From assembly GCA_963169195.1 (NCBI GenBank), contig CAUJDN010000035.1, forward strand, positions 1 to 64,000: DNA of 64,000 nucleotides, in the 5' to 3' direction. A program made the position numbers and the translations under genes. The stretch is from Acidobacteriota bacterium (GTDB lineage: Bacteria; Acidobacteriota; Vicinamibacteria; Vicinamibacterales; UBA2999). Of this stretch, positions 57,479 to 64,000 are shown in pieces (position 1 is the stretch's first letter; the number at the start of each line of letters is the position of its first letter). The notes below the pieces were generated by a model. That model saw only the letters and a list, made by a program, of their open reading frames with translations. It searched no databases and was not told the DNA's origin.

Positions 57479-58450
57479 TCAGTCCGCCGCCAGCGACGCG
57501 CCCGGCAGGGGGCGCGGCCGGGACGTAGGGATACGGTTCACGGAGGGGCGGGTGACGGCCCGGTGGATGAGGACGCTGACGCCGAACAACAGGACCGTCC
57601 CCGGGATGTCCACGCCGTAGTGCGCGCCGGTCAGTACTGTCGAGAGGGTCATCAGGCCGTTCAACAGCACGAACAGCCAGAGGATGCGGTAGCCGCGGAA
57701 GACCCACGTCAGCATGAAGCCGCCGGCGACGTGAAACGAGGGCATCGAGATCAGTCCCTCGAGATCGTCGAAGCGAATCACCGACAGCGTGCCGTCGCGG
57801 AACCCGTTGAAGTGGGCGAGGAACCGCGCCTGCGGCAGCGTCGACTCGAACCCGTAGTACGCGAAGGCGCACGCAGCCGGGAACAGGGCCAGCGAGGCCA
57901 CGGTGACCAGCGCACACAGGTGGAAGTGGAAGCAGTACTCCCACAGGCGGTTCGCGTCACGGTACACCAGGCCCAGGAGGAGGATGACCCCGACGAACTG
58001 CGGCAGCAGGCTGAAGTAGGCCAGCCGGAGGACCTCGGCGACCAGGGGCCTGGCGCGCGTCCAGTCCGCCAGGGTGGGCACATGAATGCCCAGCAGGGCA
58101 TCGGCCGTCGCCAGCCACGGATCGATCAACGGCCGCCCGAAGGCAACCGCCAGGTACTGGGCCGGCGATGCGATGCAGGAGATGGTCAGGAAGAGGAACG
58201 TGGCGAACACGGTCTGCGTCACGACCAGTTCCCCCGGGGGCCCCGGCTTCCACCAGAGGTTGAACAGCATGGCGGCGAGCAGGACCACGGCCACCGCCTG
58301 GGGCATCGCGGTGTGCCACGCGACGACGAGCCCCTGCGCGGAATAGAACGGCACGGTGGCGCCAAGCATCAACGCCTGACAGGCGATGCAGAACCGGACT
58401 TCGAAGCGTGCGTTCAGGAACGCGGACCTTGCCCGCTGCAGTGGCGTCAT
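57479..58450 (-). CDS. PAP2 family phosphatase
   Basis: FDDLEGLISMPSFHVAGGFMLTWVFRGYR...TGAHYGVDIPGTVLLFGVSVL, multiple TM segments. Confidence 0.92.
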   Translation of the reverse strand: MTPLQRARSAFLNARFEVRFCIACQALMLGATVPFYSAQGLVVAWHTAMPQAVAVVLLAAMLFNLWWKPGPPGELVVTQTVFATFLFLTISCIASPAQYLAVAFGRPLIDPWLATADALLGIHVPTLADWTRARPLVAEVLRLAYFSLLPQFVGVILLLGLVYRDANRLWEYCFHFHLCALVTVASLALFPAACAFAYYGFESTLPQARFLAHFNGFRDGTLSVIRFDDLEGLISMPSFHVAGGFMLTWVFRGYRILWLFVLLNGLMTLSTVLTGAHYGVDIPGTVLLFGVSVLIHRAVTRPSVNRIPTSRPRPLPGASLAAD

Positions 58451-58535
58451 ACCGGACGCGGGAGGCGGCACGGAAGGCGGCCTCGGACTCCTCGGACGGT
58501 CGCGATGGTAGCATGAACGCTCGAGCTTCCGGTGC

Positions 58536-58616
58536 CGATTGGCGCTCGAGCGATTCATTGGGCGATTGATGATTGGGGCATCCGCGCACCGGGGATTGGC
58601 GCATGGGCGCGTCGAG
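58536..58616. repeat. Degenerate 7-bp-type GATTGGG array
   Basis: gattggcgctcgagcgattcattgggcgattgatgattggggcatccgcgcaccggggattggcgcatgg. Confidence 0.7.
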
Positions 58617-58657
58617 GCGTCGAGGCATTACCCGATGGCAAGTACTGGCAATCCCCA

Positions 58658-59449
58658 ATGGACGTGCACACCCGCGTAGCGGCCACGTACACCCAGGCCG
58701 CGGACACGCTCGACAGCCTGCCGTTCTGGCACCACTTCGGCCGACGGACGGTGGAGCGCCTGGCACTGGCGCCTGGAGCTCGGGTGCTCGATCTCTGTTG
58801 CGGCTCCGGCGCCTCCGCGCTGCCCGCGGCGGACGCGGTCGGGCCGGCTGGATCGGTCCTCGGCGTGGACCTCACCGAGGCACGGGTGGCGCAGGCACGC
58901 AGGAAGGCCGCAGCGCAGGGGCTCCGTCACGCCGCCTTCAGGTGCGCCCCAGTCGAATCCCTCACCTTTCCGCCCGATTCCTTCGACGCCGTCATCTCGG
59001 TCTTCGGGCTGTTCTTCATCGAGGACATGGCCGGCCTGCTGGCCCGCGCGTGGGAGTGGCTGGCGCCAGGCGGCGTACTGGCCATCACCACATGGGGCGA
59101 AGAGGTCCTGGCCCCGGGCGAAGCGGTGTTCTGGGACGCCGTGCGCGCCGAGCATCCCTCGATCGAGACGGCCAGCCACGCCGCACGCCTCGACACGCCG
59201 GAGAAGCTCGCGCGGGTGTTTGAACACGCGGGTATCGCGCCGGTGGACATCGCGCGCGACTCCTGGGAAATGCCGCTCGCGTCACCCGAGGCGTTCTGGC
59301 CCGTCATCATGGGGACCAGTAGCCGCGCCGCCTACGAGGCGTTGCCGCCAGACGGCCGAACGCGCGTCCGCACGCGCGTGACCGACGCCCTGCGCGGGCT
59401 GAGGGTGACGCGGATGGAGGTGCTGTACGCCCTTGCGCGGCGCGGGTGA
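58658..59449 (+). CDS. Class I SAM-dependent methyltransferase
   Basis: LALAPGARVLDLCCGSGASALPAADAVGPAGSVLGVDLTEARVAQARRKAAAQGL...FDAVISVFGLFFIEDMAGLLARAWEWLAPGG. Confidence 0.93.
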   Translation: MDVHTRVAATYTQAADTLDSLPFWHHFGRRTVERLALAPGARVLDLCCGSGASALPAADAVGPAGSVLGVDLTEARVAQARRKAAAQGLRHAAFRCAPVESLTFPPDSFDAVISVFGLFFIEDMAGLLARAWEWLAPGGVLAITTWGEEVLAPGEAVFWDAVRAEHPSIETASHAARLDTPEKLARVFEHAGIAPVDIARDSWEMPLASPEAFWPVIMGTSSRAAYEALPPDGRTRVRTRVTDALRGLRVTRMEVLYALARRG

Positions 59450-59451
59450 CC

Positions 59452-59520
59452 ACTGATGATTGCTGATTGCCGAATCGGGTGATTCATTGGGTGATTGGTG
59501 ATTGGGCATTGGGGGATTCG
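59452..59520. repeat. 7-bp-type array GATTGGT/GATTGGG
   Basis: tgatgattgctgattgccgaatcgggtgattcattgggtgattggtgattgggcattgggggattcg. Confidence 0.9.
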
Positions 59521-59565
59521 CAGTTCCTGCGATGCCCGGCCCTTCCGCTCGGCGCAGGAACTGCG
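59519..59565. repeat. Perfect 13-bp inverted repeat with 21-nt loop
   Basis: CGCAGTTCCTGCG (59519-59531) / CGCAGGAACTGCG (59553-59565). Confidence 0.9.
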
Positions 59566-59655
59566 GTGCGGCTTGGGCTCGCTCGCGCCTTCTGCGGAAA
59601 CGCGCGGTCTTCTCGACGGGATGCGCATGGCATCGTGGTTGCTTTTCCGCCAGGC

Positions 59656-60018
59656 ATGACGCCCCAGGAACTCCGCAACCGCATCGACCGCTATGCCGAC
59701 GACGTCATCACCCTGTGCCGCGGGGTGGCATCCGATCCGCTGGCCCTGCGCCTGCTGCTGCAACTCCAGGACTCGGCGACGTCCGCGGCAGCGAACTACC
59801 GGGCCGCCTGCCGCGCGCAGTCGAAGGCGGGGTTCATCGCCAAGCTGTCGATCGCCCTGGAAGAATCCGACGAGTCGGTAGGGTGGCTGCAGCGCTTGTC
59901 GCACCAGCGGATCGGCTCACCAGACACGGTGGAGCGGCTGCTGCAGGAGGCCAGTGAGATCAGCGCCATCCTGAACGCGTCACGTCAGACGGCGGAAGGG
60001 AAGCGACGTCGCCGGTAA
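59656..60018 (+). CDS. Four-helix-bundle protein (S23/IVP-type)
   Basis: MTPQELRNRIDRYADDVITLCRGVASDPLALRLLLQLQDSATSAAANYRAACRAQSKAGFIAKLSIALEESDESVGWLQRLSHQRIG; typical S23-type spacing (ANYREAxxAxSxxdFxxKLxIalkEadEtxyWL). Confidence 0.9.
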   Translation: MTPQELRNRIDRYADDVITLCRGVASDPLALRLLLQLQDSATSAAANYRAACRAQSKAGFIAKLSIALEESDESVGWLQRLSHQRIGSPDTVERLLQEASEISAILNASRQTAEGKRRRR

Positions 60019-60090
60019 GGGCGGTGATGGTGGCAGCCGGTCGCTTCGTCCGGGCCACGGGCCCACCCTCGCTCGGGCGCGTGGGGAGGG

Positions 60091-60219
60091 AATCACCCAA
60101 TCACCAATCACGAATCACCAATCACCAATCACCAATGCCCCAATCAGGAATGCCCAATGCCCCAATCACCCCTCGCCCAATGAATCGCGCAATCGCCAAT
60201 TGGCAATCGTCAATGGGCG
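60091..60219. repeat. 7-bp array AATCACC / CAATGCCC, inverted relative to 59452..59520
   Basis: aatcacccaatcaccaatcacgaatcaccaatcaccaatcaccaatgccccaatcaggaatgcccaatgccccaatcacc... Confidence 0.93.
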
Positions 60220-60223
60220 CCCT

Positions 60224-62077
60224 TCACCACCCCACGGCATAGCCAGCCCGCCGCGGGTCGGCGCCGGCGGTCATAGTGCCTGCCTCGAGCTCGAACAACA
60301 CCCCTTGCACGCCGCCGACACCGGCGGTGAAGGCGGGCAGCCTCTCCACCACATGCCCCATGCCCTTCAGCGTGTCGAGCACAGCCGTCGGCAGGCGCGC
60401 CTCCACGGCCAGCGTCATCGCGGCGCCTGGCTTGTAGAAACTCGGCTCTGCGTCCACGCGGAAGCGGGGCGCCTCGATGGCCTCCTGGATGCCCATGCCG
60501 AAGTCGAGCACGTTCACGAGCACCTGGAACTGGGTCTGCCCGATGGTCTCGCCGCCCGGCGTGCCGAAGACCATCTTGAGGCGGCCGTCCTTCATCACGA
60601 TGACGGGCGAGTTGTTGAGGACGGGAATGCGCCCCGGCGCCACGTAGTTGGGGCTGTCCGGATAGGGCGACGTGGAGCCGAGGCGCATGCCATTGTTCAG
60701 CAACAGCCCCGTCCCCCCCATCACCACCATGTTGCCGAAGTTGCCGCCCAGCGTCGGCGTGCACGCGACCGCGTTACCCTCGGGATCGACGATCGAGAAG
60801 CTGGTCGTGTCGTACGAGCGGTCGTAGTGCTCGTCGAGGACCGGGCCTCGCGCGTCCCGTGACGGTGCCGGCGTGCCCGCCGGCGTGCCCGCCGCGGGAT
60901 ACACGCCCGCGCGCGCCGGGTCGATGAGCCCGCGCCGTGACGCCGCATACGCCTTCGACAGCAGGCCCGCCTGCGGCACGGCGTAGGATCGCGGGTCGGC
61001 CACGTACCGGTAGATGTCGGCCTTCGCCACCTTGATGGCCTCGGCCATCACGTGCGTGGCGGCCGCCGAGCCGGCACCCATGCCCTTCAGGTCGAAGGCC
61101 TCCACCAGGTTCAGCTGCATCGCCACCTCGAAGCCGCCGCGCGAGGTGGACGGGTTGCTGTAGACGTCGTAGCCCCGGTACGTCGTGTGCAGCGGATCGG
61201 TCCACTCGGCCCGGAACGACGCCATGTCCTCCGCGGTGAGGAAGCCGCCGTTGGCGCGCGCGAAGGCTGCGATCTCCCTCGCGATGTCGCCGGTGTAGAA
61301 GCGATCGTACGCGGCACGGATGGCCGCGGCGCGCGGCCTGCCAGCCGCCAGCGCCTGGGCCTCGGCCTCGACGAGCATCCGGAACGTGCGCGCCAGGTCG
61401 GCCATCCGGAACAGCTCGCCCTCCGTCGGCACGCGCCCGCCCGGGAGGAACACGGCGGCGCTCGTCGGCACCTTCGCGAAGTAGCCCTGCGCGCTCCGGA
61501 TGGACGAGACGACGTTCTGGTTGATCGGCACCCCGCGCTCGGCGTAGCCGATGGCCGTGGCCAGCACCTCGGCCAGCGACTTCGTGCCGAAGCGCTCGAG
61601 CGCGGTGAGCAGGCCCCCGGCGTTGCCAGGCACGATGCCCGCCCTGATCCCGCGGTCCAGCAGGGCTGGCGTCACCTCCGCAGGGACCACGGCGTTCGGA
61701 GCGGTACCGGCCATGCTGAGCGACAGCACCTTGTCGCTCGGGCGGTGGTACACCGTCATGAAGCCGTTGCCGCCGAAGCCGGAGCTCATGGGCTCCACCA
61801 GGTTCAGCGTCGCTGCCACGGCCACCGCCGCGTCGAAGGCGTTGCCGCCCTTCATGAGGATCTCCATCCCGGCCATCGAAGCCAGGGGGTGCGCGGAGGT
61901 CACGAGCCCGCGGGTGCCCGGCACGGCGGGCCGGTGCGCGCGGAGACTGGCGCGCGGGTCGTAGTCGGGGGCGAACTGGCTTCGCTCCTGGCCCTGCGCG
62001 GCGAGATGGGACGACAGCGGCACCGACGCCAGGATCAGCGAGCCGAGCGCAAGGCGGGAGCGGGCGGTGGTCGTCAT
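60224..62077 (-). CDS. ggt: Gamma-glutamyltransferase
   Basis: GLVTSAHPLASMAGMEILMKGGNAFDAAVAVAATLNLVEPMSSGFGGNGFMTVY...YDTTSFSIVDPEGNAVACTPTLGGNFGN...GTPGGETIGQTQFQVLVNVLDFG. Confidence 0.95.
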   Translation of the reverse strand: MTTTARSRLALGSLILASVPLSSHLAAQGQERSQFAPDYDPRASLRAHRPAVPGTRGLVTSAHPLASMAGMEILMKGGNAFDAAVAVAATLNLVEPMSSGFGGNGFMTVYHRPSDKVLSLSMAGTAPNAVVPAEVTPALLDRGIRAGIVPGNAGGLLTALERFGTKSLAEVLATAIGYAERGVPINQNVVSSIRSAQGYFAKVPTSAAVFLPGGRVPTEGELFRMADLARTFRMLVEAEAQALAAGRPRAAAIRAAYDRFYTGDIAREIAAFARANGGFLTAEDMASFRAEWTDPLHTTYRGYDVYSNPSTSRGGFEVAMQLNLVEAFDLKGMGAGSAAATHVMAEAIKVAKADIYRYVADPRSYAVPQAGLLSKAYAASRRGLIDPARAGVYPAAGTPAGTPAPSRDARGPVLDEHYDRSYDTTSFSIVDPEGNAVACTPTLGGNFGNMVVMGGTGLLLNNGMRLGSTSPYPDSPNYVAPGRIPVLNNSPVIVMKDGRLKMVFGTPGGETIGQTQFQVLVNVLDFGMGIQEAIEAPRFRVDAEPSFYKPGAAMTLAVEARLPTAVLDTLKGMGHVVERLPAFTAGVGGVQGVLFELEAGTMTAGADPRRAGYAVGW

Positions 62078-62352
62078 GGGGAAGAGTATGGCGTAAGACC
62101 GGGATGGCACCGCGGCCCCGGCATCAGGGGCACGCCCCGGCGTCGGGCAACGACTGCCTCTCAACCCTTCGCCCGACGGCTCGATTTGCGGTGTAGCCGT
62201 CCAGGGCGGCGGACGCGCCGGTCACGAACGCATCATTGGGGCACGACCACCACCCCGGCCGAACGCGTTCCCCGTCCGCGGGCCGCGGCGAGGCCGTGGA
62301 GGGCGCCGTTGCAAACGCGTCACGCGCCGACCGCTGGGGTACCATCGCGAAC

Positions 62353-63996
62353 ATGCGTCTCGCGTGGGTGATGGCCGCGCTCCTCGCCGTGCCGCCGATC
62401 GGGTCCGGACAGGCGCCGGGCGTCCTGCACATCACGGTGACGGTGATGGACGCATCGGGGACCCCAACGGCCGTGCCGCGGCACGCGTTGCTCGTCAGCG
62501 ACAACCCCGCCACGCGCGAGCCGCGTCGGATGCTGACGGGTGCGGATGGAACCGTGGCGCTCCGACTCCCACCCGGTTCCTACACCGTCGAGTCCGACCG
62601 TCCCGTCACGTTTCTCGGCAAGGCCTACCAGTGGACGCAGATGGTGGACGTCGTGGCGGGCCAGGCTGTTTCAGTCGTGCTGAGCTCGGACAACGCCGAG
62701 GTGCTGGCGGCGCCGGCGCCGCCGGCGGGAGCTGCCGCCGTGTCCGGCACCGATCCCTCCCTCCTCCTCGGCACCTGGCAGCAGAGCCTCGTGGCCGTCT
62801 GGTCGCCCACGGCCCGCGCAACCGGGTTCGTGGTCGACGCGCAAGGCTTGATTGCCACCCACGGGCGCGCGGCGGGTCCCGCGGTGCCGGTCGCCGTGCA
62901 GTGGTCGAGGGAGGTGAAGGTGCCGGCGCGCGTCCTCGTCGCTGACCCGGCCCGAAACGTGGCGATCATCCAGGTCGATCCCACGGTCGTCGGCGGACCG
63001 CCACTGCCCCTGCCGTGCCCGCCCGCCACGGCACCATCGCTGGACGAGGGGCAGGAGATTGTCGCACTGGCCTCTCCGCTTCGAACGGGACCCGACCTGG
63101 CGCGGGGAACGGTCACCGGGTTTGAGCCGCGGGCGATCGAGACGGACCTGAGGCTGGGGTTCGGCGGCGCCGGGGGCCCCGCCTTCGACGAGGCGGGGAC
63201 TCCCATCGGGCTCACGTCCGTGCCCGGGGACGGCGACGTGATGCGGAGCGATGCTGCGGTGGTCCGCGTGGGGATTCTCTGCGAGGCGCTCTCGGCGGCC
63301 CGGGCGAAAATGGCGGGCTCGGCGCCTCCCGGCGCGGAGCGGCTGCCCGTGGAGCCGGTGACGCCCTTCCCCGCCGGGGCGCTCGAGGCATCCGTGAAGG
63401 CCGACGCCGGCGCGAGCGCGCCGCCCGTGGCCTCTTCGTCGGACTTCGACATCGCCTTCCTCACGCCACCGATGGTGCATCGCGCGCGGCAGCGACCCGA
63501 CAGGACGGGCGGCGCTGGCGGGCGCGCGCCCGAGGCGGAAGCGCGCCTCGGCCGGCTCACGGACTTCGGTGCCTGGTCCGGCTACTTCGAGGACCTGCCC
63601 TCCGTTCTGGTCGTCCGTGTCACGCCGAAGCTCGTCGAGGGGTTCTGGAAACGGATCGCGCGCGAGGCGGCGCGCACGCAGGGCGCCGTGCTCCCGGCCT
63701 TCAAGGATTTCAAGACGGACTTCCTCCGGATGCGCGCGGCCTGCGGCGGTGCCGAGGTCACCCCCATCCATCCGTTCCTGCTCGAACATCGCGCCTCCGA
63801 GAGGTCGGAGGAGGACGTGGTTCGCGAGGGCGTGTACGTCTTCGCCCCGGGTGCGTTCGGTCCGCACTGCGGAAGCGTCACGCTGTCACTGTATTCGGGG
63901 CGAGCGCCGGAGAAGCCGGACACGCTCGTTGTCGATCCGAAGGTGATCGACCGGATCTGGCGGGACTTCGCACCCGGCCGTACGGGCGCCAGGTAG
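62353..63996 (+). CDS. Exported trypsin-like (S1C) domain protein, probably catalytically dead
   Basis: N-terminal regulatory-like beta domain; GFVVDAQGLIATHGRA, LVADPARNVAIIQVDP, LRLGFGGAGGPAFDEAGTPIGL (Ser of G(N/D)SGGP is Ala). Confidence 0.75.
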   Translation: MRLAWVMAALLAVPPIGSGQAPGVLHITVTVMDASGTPTAVPRHALLVSDNPATREPRRMLTGADGTVALRLPPGSYTVESDRPVTFLGKAYQWTQMVDVVAGQAVSVVLSSDNAEVLAAPAPPAGAAAVSGTDPSLLLGTWQQSLVAVWSPTARATGFVVDAQGLIATHGRAAGPAVPVAVQWSREVKVPARVLVADPARNVAIIQVDPTVVGGPPLPLPCPPATAPSLDEGQEIVALASPLRTGPDLARGTVTGFEPRAIETDLRLGFGGAGGPAFDEAGTPIGLTSVPGDGDVMRSDAAVVRVGILCEALSAARAKMAGSAPPGAERLPVEPVTPFPAGALEASVKADAGASAPPVASSSDFDIAFLTPPMVHRARQRPDRTGGAGGRAPEAEARLGRLTDFGAWSGYFEDLPSVLVVRVTPKLVEGFWKRIAREAARTQGAVLPAFKDFKTDFLRMRAACGGAEVTPIHPFLLEHRASERSEEDVVREGVYVFAPGAFGPHCGSVTLSLYSGRAPEKPDTLVVDPKVIDRIWRDFAPGRTGAR

Positions 63997-64000
63997 CCGT

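Noticed and set aside
59452-60219. Diversity-generating retroelement (avd-like four-helix bundle)
   Set aside because: No reverse transcriptase, template or variable repeat seen in the window.

Overview
High-GC bacterial chromosome segment, probably Acidobacteriota/Vicinamibacteria-like (inferred from an ADOP-type permease, TolB/PD40 proteins and many exported hydrolases; no rRNA, tRNA, phage, IS or CRISPR recognised). I support 54 protein genes or partial genes, mostly housekeeping or exported functions: PLP decarboxylase (cut at left edge), RidA, serine hydrolase, MBL hydrolases, amidohydrolases, CoA-pyrophosphatase, D-cysteine desulfhydrase plus cystine transporter, amidase, LysM/BON protein, MscL, M14 and M49 peptidases, an ECF sigma/anti-sigma/HEAT/29-aa-repeat gene block, otsB-otsA, LysE, COX15, two Tat-exported asparaginases, xth, MsrB, MscS, MFS, Lon-like protease, PAP2, gamma-glutamyltransferase and a trypsin-like pseudoprotease. 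The most unusual signal is non-coding: many intergenic gaps are filled by short tandem arrays (7, 8, 10 or 15 bp units; G-rich on one strand). Most arrays next to a stop codon start at it with little or no spacer, with the G-rich strand on the sense side. Some contain canonical G-quadruplex motifs and some run up to the next start codon. A second notable locus is a small four-helix-bundle (S23/IVP-type) gene bracketed by inverted 7-bp-type arrays and preceded by a perfect 13-bp inverted repeat. Very long ORFs on the opposite strand of real genes are GC-driven artefacts and are not annotated.
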